Source: Rhizoctonia solani
Taxonomy: Eukaryota > Basidiomycota > Agaricomycetes > Cantharellales > Ceratobasidiaceae
Reading direction: 5' to 3'
Length of the DNA stretch: 64,000 nt
Assembly: GCF_016906535.1 (NCBI RefSeq)
Contig: NC_057371.1
Span: 868,001 to 932,000, forward strand
Shown: positions 1-10,797 of the stretch, in pieces
Position numbering within the stretch: the first letter of the stretch is position 1
Layout: each line of letters begins with the position of its first letter
Translations under genes and position numbers: made by a program
The notes under the pieces: generated by a model
What the model was told of the DNA's origin: nothing
Database searches by the model: none
Seen by the model: the letters and a program-made list of their open reading frames with translations, nothing else

Positions 1-2
1 TC

Positions 3-194
3 TATCTCCGCTGCTTCCGCAAGCAGAATTTCGATGTTCCTTTGCCCTTGTTGGCCAATGTTGAGGATCCAACGGCCACCGAGCCGAAGACAAGTACAGG
101 CACAATATCAGGGTGCCTGGATGTGGCGCAACATTGGTTCCCGTTTTTGCTAAGTCTTATCAAAGTAGGTAATAGCATAGAGGCCCAGGCTTAG
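3..194 (+). CDS. possible 3' end of an unidentified gene (partial)
   Basis: An open frame runs from the window edge (frame beginning at base 3) to a TAG at 192-194, giving about 63 residues. The peptide has ordinary composition and ends in a stretch rich in hydrophobic residues (HWFPFLLSLIKVGN) followed by a short polar tail. No domain is recognisable and there is no upstream sequence to test splicing. It could be the last exon of a plus-strand gene or a chance open frame. I favour a gene end weakly, because the two other plus-strand frames close early. Confidence 0.3.
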   Translation, partial: YLRCFRKQNFDVPLPLLANVEDPTATEPKTSTGTISGCLDVAQHWFPFLLSLIKVGNSIEAQA

Positions 195-750
195 AGACTT
201 GGATTCCACCGGAACCAAGAAATAGATAGCTTGTGATTCGCTTGTACCCTCGTGTCGTGGTTTGCATGTATGTAATATAGACCATAGAGCCACAAGCGCA
301 TCTTTGTCACTAACCTATCAGGCACAATATCGAGCCTGATCTAACACTGATCTGACCTCCCAGATGTGCGCATATCTCTCAAGCACATAGTCCCGATATA
401 TGCACCGATACGAACCACCAATTGCGTTTGTGTATCACTAATGGTAGTGAGATAATTCTTGGCGCGTAGAGCACCACATTTCAAGCTTACTCAGTACTAA
501 TTGATTCGTTTCCATAAGGTCACTATGATGGGCACCAACTAAAACAGTATTTTGATACCATTCGCGTCAACAAGAAGTCAAGAAGACCAAAATTCCCCGT
601 GAAGCTGTCAAACAGGTGATGTTTACTAGGTAAACACCACATGGATAGATCAAAATCGAAATGGTGCAATCCTCGCTTATCTGATGAGTGAGCCGCATAT
701 AACCAGCTATCGAGGGTATTGGTCGATACTTCTCACCTCTGTTACCTGCA
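195..750. other. non-coding stretch upstream of the subtilase
   Basis: About 550 bases with no convincing coding frame on either strand; the ORF on the minus strand at 567-872 overlaps the real first exon of the protease in antisense and has no recognisable features. The stretch presumably holds the promoter of the protease gene. No clear repeat, tRNA or terminator was seen. Confidence 0.5.
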
Positions 751-2589
751 ATGTTGTTCAGACAATTTGTGTTACCTTGTTTATTTGCTTTCGAGGCATT
801 TGCCGTTGTGCCAGACAGTAAAACGTATATCATGTAGGTTGATATCACGACAGGCCATATAATGCCCTGCATAACAATATATTCGTTCTCTTATTATTTC
901 AAAAGAACGCTGAAGCCAGGTGCCAACATTCAGTCTCACGTCAACGAGCGAAGAGAAGGCTTCGAGGTAAAACACGTATATTCGGCCGTCATCAACGGCT
1001 ATGCGGCCGCGCTTTCCCCTTCGGTGTTAGAAGCATTAAGGTTGTCCGACGACGTACAGGCGATCGAAATGTAAGTGATGGTGTTCTCATGAGACAATGT
1101 ATATTTGAATTGAATATATGCGCCTCAAAGCGACCAGATACTATCTATTCCACAGGGGACACCAAGGCAATTATTGTTTATATGTGTACTTGAGCTCTCA
1201 CCAATCGCGGACCATGATTGTTCCGACTAGCTCTACCTTTACTCAGCTTGGAAATGCTAGAAGACTATTCGAGAAGAAAGCGAATGGAGGCGCAGGTGGT
1301 AGGTGGGCCATCTTATCAGCTTCATAATGGCTCATCTGGCTTGACCAACTACAGTCGATATCTACTTCTTCGATACTGGTAACGTCACAAATTCGATACA
1401 TGAACTAACATATTTAACCGGGGAAATGTTAATCTTAGGAATCAACTTAACAAAGCAATGCTTTGGGTCTCGTGTTCGCTGGGGTGCTACGTTCGGTGGA
1501 GTGAGTTTGATTTCGAAGTATTCTCACGAGCCTTTAAATAAACTGATACAATTATAGTATCAAGACATTGACGGAAGCGGGTGAGCGACAAGTCGCTTAC
1601 ACTCTGAGAACTAGTCGAAAATCTTACGTCCCATATTCAGCCATGGTACTGCATTAGCAGCTTCGGTACGCTTGTTCTACCTTCTTTTCACAGAACGTTA
1701 GTCGAGTTTTTCCAGGCGCTTTGCGCCGAAGCAGGTGGAACCGCCACATCAGCCTCGGGCGTTGCGGTCAAAATTCTCTCGGATTCTGGATCGGGTACAA
1801 CATCATCTCTCATTTCTGGCATCAACTGGGCAGTCCAACAATACCAATCGACAAATCGACCTTCAATTGGCGCGCTGGCGCTTGGAGGACCAGCCTCTGT
1901 GACCCTTGATAACGCTGTTGCTGCAGCCGTAAATGCTGGGCTCCACATGGTTGTCACCGCCGGCAAGTTTGTTTGGGCATCAAGTGCGCATACATATACT
2001 TCATTATGTGTGTTTAGGTTACTCGAATACCGACGTCAGTACAGTCTCTCCAGCACGTGTAGCAGGTGCTGTGACCGTTGGATCGATACCACGATCCAAG
2101 GTTCGCCCAACTAATAGGTAAGGTGCTTCGGGTTCTGATACCGTGAAACGAGGTGCTCACGAATTGGTAGCAACTATGGCGCTGGGCTGGATGTCTGGAG
2201 CTTCTACCCTATCGCTTGCCCAACAGATATACCCAACTGCAACACACCGACCGGTAGCGTGTAAGTTTGCTCCACGATGATAAAGCGCGCCTATATTTTG
2301 ATGGATTCTTTACAAATAGATCGTACGTGGCTGCGTATATGGCTGTTGCAATTGGTTCATACGGAAATAAAGCGCCGGCAGGTATGAGCGCCTGGAGTAG
2401 CGTACGTTTGATCGGACGGCTGAGATATATGGCGCATTTAGCTTTGACTACCGATCTGAAAAGTCATGCAGTCCCGGATGTCATCAATGTCCCCACAGGC
2501 ACCACGTGGGTTGGATTTGGACTTTATTTTACTTCAAGTACTGATTGGCCTTGGATTTTGATAGCAACTTGCGAGCTGTACCATGGTAG
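751..2589 (+). CDS. secreted subtilisin-family (S8) serine protease, divergent; frame uncertain at two introns
   Basis: The start at 751 gives a signal peptide (MLFRQFVLPCLFAFEAFA), then an inhibitor-I9 propeptide reading SKTYIITLKPGANIQ across an intron at 834-905. The catalytic Asp lies in VDIYFFDTG and the catalytic His in HGTALAAS. The Ser region reads GSVSYVAAYMAV where the family has GTSMATPHVAG, so the Ser is retained but its surroundings are strongly altered. The protein ends NLRAVPW at 2589. Introns are about 45-75 bp. Two junctions do not keep frame with a normal intron: near 1957-2020, where the oxyanion Asn of the AGN motif should be formed, and near 2400-2470 before the C-terminal strand. 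Each needs a one-base change or a 34-36 bp intron. The family is secreted and broad in specificity; in plant-associated fungi it often degrades host or environmental protein. The gene may be a decaying copy or may contain sequence errors. Confidence 0.72.
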
Positions 2590-2785
2590 GAGGGAAATAT
2601 TGATATAGACAACTTCGTTTGCCCCAACGTTGACTTGAGCAATGTGGCCGATATATATGGGTGTTTAGATGTTGTGGTTATACGGTATTAAATAAGATAG
2701 ACTACAACAATCAATTATGCACATCAAAGCCATTGGTCAGTGCCTTGGGTCATAGCCCATATGACCTGCCCGTTACAATCCTGCT

Positions 2786-5778
2786 TTACGCGTCAACTTC
2801 CATGGTCTCTGGCTTCCCACCCTCCACCTTCTCGTCTTCTACTTTCTCTGGTTCTGCGGCATCAGTTTCTACCTTGTCAGCTTCAACCAAGGATTTTCCT
2901 TCTTCATTTGCAATGCTGGCTGCAGCGGCTTTGGCTGATTCGTCTGCTTTGACAGCGAGCCTCTTTGCACGGTCATCTTCGTATTTCTTTTTATCCTTCT
3001 CGATCTCTTGGATGAGCTGGTCCACACTTCCCAAGCCAATCTGTCCAAATACTCGGGTGTGACCAAGCAAGGAGGCAGCACGCAATGCCTGCCAGCATAT
3101 TTTAGTTTTTGTCTAAATATTGGTATTGTCAGTACGAGCAAAAAAAAAGACCGTCTAGGAAACGGCTAGCCTCACCAATTGGTGTTCCTCGAGCATCCTC
3201 TGCTTTGGAGTCAGCCTCGGTGCGGGCTTGGGAGCGCGAGGTAATTCTTCATCACTCGGTCTAGCAATGACTGAGGATTGGTGCTGAGCCATAGGAACTG
3301 GTGTCCCAGAGCGCGAGGGGATGTTGGGTTTTGGAGGCACACCTAGAGTCGCAAGTGGCTTCGCCATGGGTTTGGGCGTTGCGGGACCAGGAGCCCCGGT
3401 ATCCCCTTCGGCCTTTACAGGGGCTAGACTTGTGGATGCATCTGCTGGTTGGTTGGGCGCAGGACTCGGTTGTGCGGGTGGTGGGTTCCTCAATGCGCTC
3501 TCTGCAGCAATCGCTGCCTCGGCCCGTTGGATTTGGAGATTGATGCTCTTGTTGAGATTCTCGAACTTTTGCATAGAGGGAGGTCTAAACAAAGCGGTGG
3601 GTTAGAAGGAAGGTTGCGCATCTTTAAGGGTTACATGCCGAATAACATCCTCCAAGTCTTCGGGTCCATTGTATTTGGAGTCCCACACCGCCGTCAAGGA
3701 TGCGCTGCCCAGTGGGTTTCTCCATACGTTAAGTGGGCGAAGGATCATGTCTTCGCGAGTTTTTCGCGCGTTTTCCGCATAAGCTTTCTGGTCAAACCCT
3801 CGTTTTTCGAATGGCGAACACATCGTGTTCTTCCAGTCAACCTGAAATAAGAGGAAATGAGTACCACTATCAAGCCAGTTCTTGCAAAAGTCGACGCACC
3901 CAGTGCTCTTCTCGAGTGAAAAGTTCTTTTACATTTCCAGCACCCGTTGCACGCCATTCGTCCAGGCAGCTTGACACGAGGCGACGAACCCACTGTTCCT
4001 CTTCGACTGCTACAACAATGTCGCCCATAAGTCTCTTTCTTCGTTGCTGGGCAGCGAGAGCAGCAGGTGTAAGTGGAGCGGGGGCAGGGGCTGGAATGGG
4101 AGCAAGAGTGGGAGCAGGAGATGCAGGCTGCTTGGCCGCAAGAGACTTGGCGTTTGGTATGAGCATGGCGGTTGTATTGCTTGCCTGTTGAGGGGGTGGT
4201 GTAGGAGTGGATGCTGGAGGTGCCGGAGGGGGTTTGGCATATTGGATCGCGAGGGAAAGGTGCTTGAGCATAATCATTAGCTGGAATAATATCTGTCTCC
4301 GAAAGTTTGTGTCTGCCAGCTAAGGAAAACACAAATGTTGAGTGGACATAAATTTTATCATCTAAATAAGATTGCAGTCACATACCTCCAAGTCCAGTAG
4401 GTCTGGCGAAGTCAAGAATTTCGCAAAAAAGTACTTGTCTAAATCCAAATCTTCGGGCGGCTGGCGCTCCAATTCGAGTTCTCTAGCATTTTCATCCTCC
4501 ATCTGATCTCGGATCCTCCGTACGCCGGATGAAGTGGCCCTCTTCCTCTTCACTCCTGCAACAGGAGCGCTCGAACCTTTGCCCTCTCGTCCCATCAACG
4601 CATTATCTTTTCTAGTCCTCTCGCTTAGAACTGGGATGATGGTGTCCACCGCTTTCTTGAAGGCAGAGAATACATCATTGGGTTTCAGGTCGGTGGGAGG
4701 TTCAGTGCTCGAGTACATTCCATTCGCTACAGCAGCCTGGGCTGAGATACCTTCAGCAAACACGAGGGGGTTGGCGAAAAATAGTTGGAGTTGCCAGAAA
4801 GTGTTGTATAAATTTCGGCGCTGTTCAGCGGGGTCTACTTTTGCATCTGCTGCTCGCGAGGCGGGCTTGCTATCAGCAGAACCTTTGTTTTCGGCGACCG
4901 ATTTCTTGTCTTCGTCTCCAGCAGCTGACTGGTCTGTCGATTCAACTCCTTCCATCGCATCACTACCTTCCAATTTGACCCCAGATTCGGTTGCCTCCGC
5001 TTTCTCGCCTACAGGCGGGGGGATCGCGACTCCATTCCAAGTGGACCCGAGCTCGCCTTGTAAGTTGACACCGCTTCGCTCTGTGATGTCGAAAATTCCG
5101 CTCTGGAAGGCGAGGATACGACCAGCAAAACCTGTTCGAGCAGCGCGGGCCTTGAGAGCATTGAGAGTGCGAAGGACCACAAGTGCTTTGCCTTTCGAAG
5201 GAACCATTCCCTTTGGATCCTGTTATTCAAAGCCGATGACTTGTTAGCCCGATTACTTACCTTGAGTAACCGCGAACTTCGATCCTCGACCCAACCAAAA
5301 ATAGTAACGCAAGAGTCAATTGTGTGACCATCAAGTACCTCTTCCAAGACCTCGAGAACAAACTGCCAATTACAGGCCTCTAAAAAGGAGGTTTAATATA
5401 GCTCGCTCCATATTTAGATGCGAGATGTCGACTTGCCCAGTTCTGTGTATTCTAGCGCAACATCGAGCTTGGCAAATAGCTCATTGAAATAGGCCTCTCG
5501 TGTCTCCGGGTTCTTGGTCAATTCACCCTCTTTCGCCTGAGATAAGAGGAATATTTGAACCAAGTTAGCATAACTAATACAAAGAGACATACAACGTGAT
5601 CCCAAATGTTGGCTCGTATGACATACTCCCACTCGGGTCGATCCTTTGCAGGAACAGGAATTTGCCCCAGATTTTCACGGATTAATTTTGAAGATGAGCC
5701 ATCTTTGGATACAAGAACCTTTTGGACCGTTCGCTCAAAGCATTCGGATTTGGAGGAATACCGAGTCTGAATGTCCAT
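2786..5778 (-). CDS. hpr1: THO complex subunit 1 (Hpr1/THOC1-like)
   Basis: THO couples transcription elongation to mRNA packaging and export and suppresses R-loops. Reading right to left, exons encode the THOC1 signature blocks: the N-terminal helical part starting MDIQTRYSSKSECFERTVQ, then EVLDGHTIDSCVTIFGWVE, then GKALVVLRTLNALKARAART and FDITERSGVNLQGELGSTW, which are diagnostic of the family. A helical middle section with an acidic/Lys-rich linker follows, then a Pro/Ala-rich and a coiled, Glu/Lys-rich C-terminus ending METMEVDA. Introns interrupt each block. The start at 5778 is the first Met of the most upstream conserved exon and lies 107 bp from the start of the divergent WD40 gene, so a shared promoter is likely. 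The family assignment is firm; the exact boundaries of the low-complexity C-terminal exons are approximate. Confidence 0.88.
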
Positions 5779-5885
5779 GAAGAAGGTAGGTGGCGGTTGA
5801 GAGGAAAGCGCTCGGCGCTAGGATCGTGTATGTTTTCCGTGATCGAACCAAACAATGATGGTCATTTACGATCACCGATCGCCTC

Positions 5886-7384
5886 ATGACCCTACCGACA
5901 AGTCTACCACAGGTCACAATCCAGGCGGATGCCTTTACGGCCATCGAGGACGTTGAACAAGGAGTCATAGAGAACGAGGACATATGGATCAGCTGCTATG
6001 ATTCGTCCATGCCATCGGTGCATGGTAAGGTGGCGGTGATGATATCAGATGAAGATCGAACCCAATGTGCTTTCAAGGGAAGAGATGGTGTCCAATGCGA
6101 ACGGATTCAGAATGTGAGTCATACTATTTCATGGGTCTAGCTTATTGTGGCTCATACGGACTATTCAAAGACGATATTTGCCGTTAGTTGTCCGGCCCTG
6201 CATATAGACAACCGCTCTATTCATTTCCCTACTCATGTTATAACCCTTCCGGAAGTAACATCTACAAAAACCTCCTCGAAACTGGACAAAGGAATTAACA
6301 ACTTGGACATATCTCCCGATGGCCAGCTATGGGTGGCTGCACTAGGAAATGGCTCGGTCTTGGTTGGTGCTGGTCCATCTAAAGCAAGAAAGGATACGCC
6401 AGCACCTCTTGAAGGAAACTACCACAAGGGCGCAGTTTCAACTGTCCAACTGGTTAAACCTACCACATCTACCGCCAATCCTCGTATTCTTTCCGGCTCG
6501 GAGGACTTTAGCCTCGTGTTATCCGAGTTTCCTGGTTTCTCGTCACTGGCCCAGGTCAACTCCAGCGCACTAATCAGCCAGACGCTCCTTCCCCCCAGCA
6601 TTCGTCTGACATCACACACTCGCTCCGTAACCTCGGCCCGGGTACTTCCATGCGGGACAAAAGCCATCTCAGCAGGCCGCGATGGCACCCTTCGAGTCTG
6701 GGACCTAACTCCCGAATCTACCTCTGTGAGCCGACAGATCGGGATGGTCCGTTCTAATGGAGATGTAGCCATCAATTCGTTCGCATTATCATTCGCTCAC
6801 TCTGCTTCTTTGGCCGTCCTCGCTCTTCAGTCAGGCCACTTTGACCTCGTCGATGTAGACTCCCGAAACACATTGTTTAGTACTTCTTCGGCTGGATTCG
6901 AATACACCAGAAATGGACCGCTCGATGCAATAGATATTTACCCTCTTTATACAGCCCACAAGTATCTGGTAGCAACAGGATCGCAGCGTGGTGTTATCTC
7001 GTTCTTTATATGCACCATAGACAACGGAAGTGTGGTCACAACTAACCTTGGTAGTTGTATAAGGAACGGCGCAGGGATTTCAGACGTCAAGTTCATACCT
7101 CTGCTGAAAGATTCTATAGGCAAGTGGATCCAGTCCGCGCGATACACTCCCTCAGCCAAAAAATTTGTTACAGATGCATATCCTCGCCTGCTAGTCGCGA
7201 CTATGATGGCCTCCCCTACCAACTTCAAATATCTCAAAAATCGGATTCAGCCGGCGTCCAATTTCAGGTGATAGTAGAATACGCAGGAGGGGCAGACTGT
7301 TCACCTCTTCGATCGATCGTATGGCACGACGAGTCAAAGACGGTTTGGGTTGCTGGGGATGATGGGGTAATTTGGATATATTAG
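5886..7384 (+). CDS. WD40-repeat protein resembling proteasome chaperone PAAF1/Rpn14
   Basis: Three exons fit well: start 5886, intron 6114-6170, intron 7124-7173, stop at 7384. The second junction restores the frame leading into ASRDYDGLPYQLQ and the final repeat VWVAGDDGVIWIY. WD40 blades are visible as INNLDISPDGQLWVAALGNG, ILSGSEDFSLVLSEFPG and TSARVLPCGTKAISAGRDGT followed by LRVWDL. The phrase spanning the central blade, and the length of about 460 residues, resemble PAAF1/Rpn14, which caps Rpt ATPases during assembly of the 19S proteasome base. That specific identity is inferred; WD40 proteins are hard to place by eye. The gene is divergent from hpr1 with a 107-bp spacer. Confidence 0.65.
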
Positions 7385-8022
7385 CGATGGAAAATGTATG
7401 ACTTGGAGTATTTTGGTATTATACGACCCTATCGTATATGGCACAAACCTGCAACTGGCTGGTAGCAAATGGAATCTCAGCTGATTCAGAACTCAAGGTA
7501 GTGCCATGAACACCCAGGTTTTGAAGTGAGCATGTTCTCGGGGTTGAAGAAACCGCTACCACGCACTATAGTATAGGAACTCTCATGAATATCCCACTCG
7601 CAAATCCTCATCAATGTCAGCCCGATAAGACGTTTGAAACAGACGGGTGTCTCATTTGTAGGCACTGATTTCAGACCGTCTGTTTTCACAGATCATGAAA
7701 GAATTGTAGCTATGAGAAAAAATTCTCAATTTCTTTCTTTTTTTTTTTTAAAAAAAAAAAACTGTAGCATAATCAAGTTGGTATGGATGGTGAAATCCTG
7801 TTATTGCGGCGAATAATCAAATCTCCACTTTTGATTAACCTCTTGGCGTCCAATCAGGTGCATACATACGCTTGCCCCTTGGTATCAATTAACTCCACAT
7901 AGTTAAAGAATACATCTATCGATTTCCATAAATACGTACAATTCAAGATGGTATATACAAATTGCCTGTGTACTGGGAGGGGAAAAAACACTGCCCGAAG
8001 ATATAAGCATGCCAATCAAAAT
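7385..8022. other. convergent intergenic region
   Basis: About 640 bases between the stop codons of two converging genes. It should hold both 3' untranslated regions. No coding frame of substance is present; the most striking element is a T12-A12 run listed separately. Confidence 0.6.
7738..7761. repeat. perfect T12A12 palindrome
   Basis: Twelve T residues are followed directly by twelve A residues, so the element is its own reverse complement and could form a short hairpin in either transcript. It lies between convergent genes, where it could act in 3'-end formation for both; that role is inferred. Confidence 0.85.
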
Positions 8023-10503
8023 TCAGTCTTCAATCTCCAAGTCCGAATCTGAGTCTGAATCTAAATTTAATCCTGCCCCTGGTACCTCCCCAGTATCTTT
8101 TTCGCCATCCTCAGCTTCTTTTTCTCGAGAAGGGGCGAAATGAGACGTGACGTTCGAGCGCATACGCTTGGATCCAGGGGCCGGTCCCAAAATTACTGAA
8201 CGATCCAGTTTCGCAACCAACTGTACAACAAACAAGTAAGAATTTTGCTCTAGTAAATAGCGAAAACACCCAACCTGTCGGACCCCCCCGCCTTCCTTGG
8301 GTCTCCCGTTATTACCAGAGCGACGAGACGGATCGAACCCGATACTCTTTACTAGATCCGCTGAATACACTTTCTTCGGCGTTTCGTTGGCTTCGCCAAG
8401 TTGATCGTCGGGAACATCACTAGTTGAAACACTAGTACTGGTAGAATCGAGCGATTTCAAGTGTGCTGCGCCCATTTTCAGGATTCGCGCAGCTGGGGTT
8501 TTGCCTCCGTCCTTCCGGATGATCTCTTCAATGGCTAATTCTTCTTCTTTTTTCTTTCTCAGCCCTTTTAGACGCGCAGCATCGGCATCAATGCCACCCG
8601 TATCGAATCCAGAGAATACCCGTCCGTCAACAACATATGTGGCGCCTCCGCCAAGTCTAGCGGATTCGGACGATGCGGCAGCGTTTTGTTGCCCAGTGGA
8701 CGGTGTTAATCCCCACTTACGAGATGGATCGTATGCTGGTTTTCCAAACTTCCCACCTTTCCCGCCTTGTGAATTCAAGGAAGAAAGGTTCATCGTTCTA
8801 CCAGATATATGCTCAATACGGTCTCGCAGATTACTGATTAGAACTAACCCTGCCGAAAATTCAGGTCGAGCCGCTCTCTTGCTTTTGATGGCGTCTTGGA
8901 TGTGATATTCGCATACATCAGAGATGCGCCTAAAGAACCCATATCAGCCTTCCTACGAAAGTCACTGAAAAATGAATGACCCACTTGTCGCACCAACTAC
9001 CACAAGGTTTTCCATCTCTCTTAATGGCGCGACATGATCCAAGATCCCGAGAATAGCCTAGTACAGCAATGGACTCAGCGTTCTCCGGAGTGATGGCCAG
9101 AGCGTTATCACGAGGATGTGGGTTACCAGTGTTCCGCTGGATCAAGTCTCAGTCATTTCTCTCAGGGTTGATTGTAATACATACCTGGAAAGGCTTCAAA
9201 ATACGAGGGTTGAGGATGGCCAAAACGGCGCCTTCCCTCAGCTTGGCGCATGCTTCAAAAGCACCTCCACTGCCCCCTTTGTAAGTGACCCCCCTTCCAT
9301 TGCTTCTAGTAGCCTGCCCATCCTCGGTCTTCGCCGAGTCTGCTTCAAACAAGAGCATATTCAGTAGGGCATCACCCTTCGTTTGCTCCTTTGGTGTTGG
9401 TTTCTCTTCGGATGCACGATGGCCGAAATCGACAAGTAAGAGGCGCATGTACTTCTTTTCGCGAGAGGTAGGCCGAGAATCCTCGTCTTCATCTTCCCCG
9501 GCGTTTTGACCAACAGCCGAATTATCGCCTCTCTTCCCCTGTGGAGCCCCTCGATTTCCTCGTTTCGAGACCTGCACTTGCCCTCTTTCCGCTACGACAG
9601 CGATAGTAACCCAGTCACCCTCTACAGGCACGTCATAACCAGAGCGATCGGGGGAAAGTCGAGCAACAGAATACAGTTTAGAGGGGGAAAGATAGACTCG
9701 ACCATACATAAATTCTTGGAACTCCTCAAACGGTAATTTTCGAGATCTAGATGTAAGATTCAAGCACTTAATATAGGGAGATAAATGTAAAAGTAGATGC
9801 AACTAGTTGAACTCACGAAAGATGAATTCCAGAATATGGTTCCCGTCTTTCCCAGCGAGGGTCATCGAAGGAAGCGGGATGGTCGATTGGACCGAGTGGT
9901 AGTTCTTCTTTAACTGTCATATCATCATTCCTCGTCTGCGTGACACAATCCACCGGTAGGGGTTGGGCAAACGATGTGGATCGCACAACTGGCTCTTTTT
10001 CATCCTTAATTCGGGCAGTGCGGTTGGTTTGAAATGCCGATGCAGCCGCCGCAACAGCAGAAACCCGAGGCGGGGAAGGGGGCTTAAAGGCCGGGGCAGC
10101 TATAGGTTTCGGCTTTCCTAGAGCTCTGATTAACTACCTTGTGATAGTATAGCTGAAGTCAAGTCTTACCACTGTTGCTTCCCTCCTGCCTGTTTTGAGA
10201 CTTCAATTGTGTATCATGCTGAAGTTTACGCCTCTCTGTGAATGTTTATAGGTTTTTTTTAATTCGCTAGTACCAGTTCTACTCACTTGGAGAAGGACTT
10301 CCAGCTACCAGCACACGTTTTGTGGGGCCACTTGGCTCTTCAGCAGGCTTGGACTTGGTTCTCTCGGGAGACGGCAACAGCTGGGCCTGAAGGGCAGCGA
10401 TCTGTCGTCTAATCTCTTCTTGATTTGAAGAGGCGTCTTGTGTACGCGATTGCTTAATATAAAGTTAATTAAGGGAGAATAGCGGATTTACCTAGCTCAC
10501 CAT
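8023..10503 (-). CDS. mcm10: minichromosome maintenance protein 10 (Mcm10)
   Basis: Mcm10 binds DNA and the MCM2-7 helicase and is needed for replication initiation and polymerase-alpha loading. The diagnostic CCCH-type zinc finger block reads SCRAIKRDGKPCGSWCDK across 8990-9050, followed in the next exon by a sequence with EYHIQDAIKSKRAARPEF. An OB-fold-like segment with a YGRVYLSPSKLY stretch lies upstream at about 9700-9100. The C-terminal part has NLSSLNSQGGKGGKFGKPA and ends in an acidic DSDSDSDLEIED tail. The N-terminus is supported by an unusual structure: the ATG at 10503-10501 is immediately followed by a 48-bp intron (10500-10453), after which the frame opens with QSRTQDASSNQEEIRRQIAA, a short coiled-coil-like start typical for Mcm10. 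Several introns fall in the Pro/Ala-rich linker around 9900-10450, and exact exon edges there are approximate. A CACGTG box sits 36 bp upstream. Confidence 0.9.
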
Positions 10504-10538
10504 GTGGATAACTGGTCCAGAACAGGAGCGCGTCTGAT

Positions 10539-10544
10539 CACGTG
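10539..10544. promoter_or_regulatory. CACGTG E-box upstream of mcm10
   Basis: The hexamer in the context ATCACGTGAC lies 36 bp upstream of the mcm10 start codon. CACGTG is the core recognised by fungal bHLH factors such as Cbf1. The same core with a flanking A recurs in the nup53 and mbp1/yvc1 promoters. Function is inferred from position only. Confidence 0.5.
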
Positions 10545-10797
10545 ACTTTGGCTGGGATGCGTTCCAAAGATCGTACCTTTCAATTTTTTAAAATTAATGC
10601 TGAGGTATCTGATGGTAAAGGAGCCCGAGAATACATGCTGCTCGCCAGAAATCCAACTCAATGGGCCCTCACAATAAAAACGATCACCGTGACCGAATCG
10701 ACAGCCCGTACTTCAATTGTTGAGCAGAGTCTCACTCAAATCAATCAAAGCTCAAATGAATGGTCTTTCGTAGTATACTTCAAGTTCGAACACTTGC

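Noticed and set aside
1140..1240. In-frame TGA in the subtilase at a TNRGP-like sequence
   Set aside because: A 55-bp GT-AG intron (GTTTATATG...GACTAG) or a larger one removes this stop and keeps the frame to FTQLGNARRLFEKKA, so it is not a nonsense mutation.
4534..5247. Plus-strand frame of 237 codons opposite the THO subunit gene
   Set aside because: It is a mirror of the conserved THOC1 exon on the minus strand and has no independent homology.
7170..7275. Early stop of the WD40 gene at 7271
   Set aside because: The stop belongs to the unspliced frame; the 50-bp intron 7124-7173 shifts to the frame that finishes the last blade at 7384.
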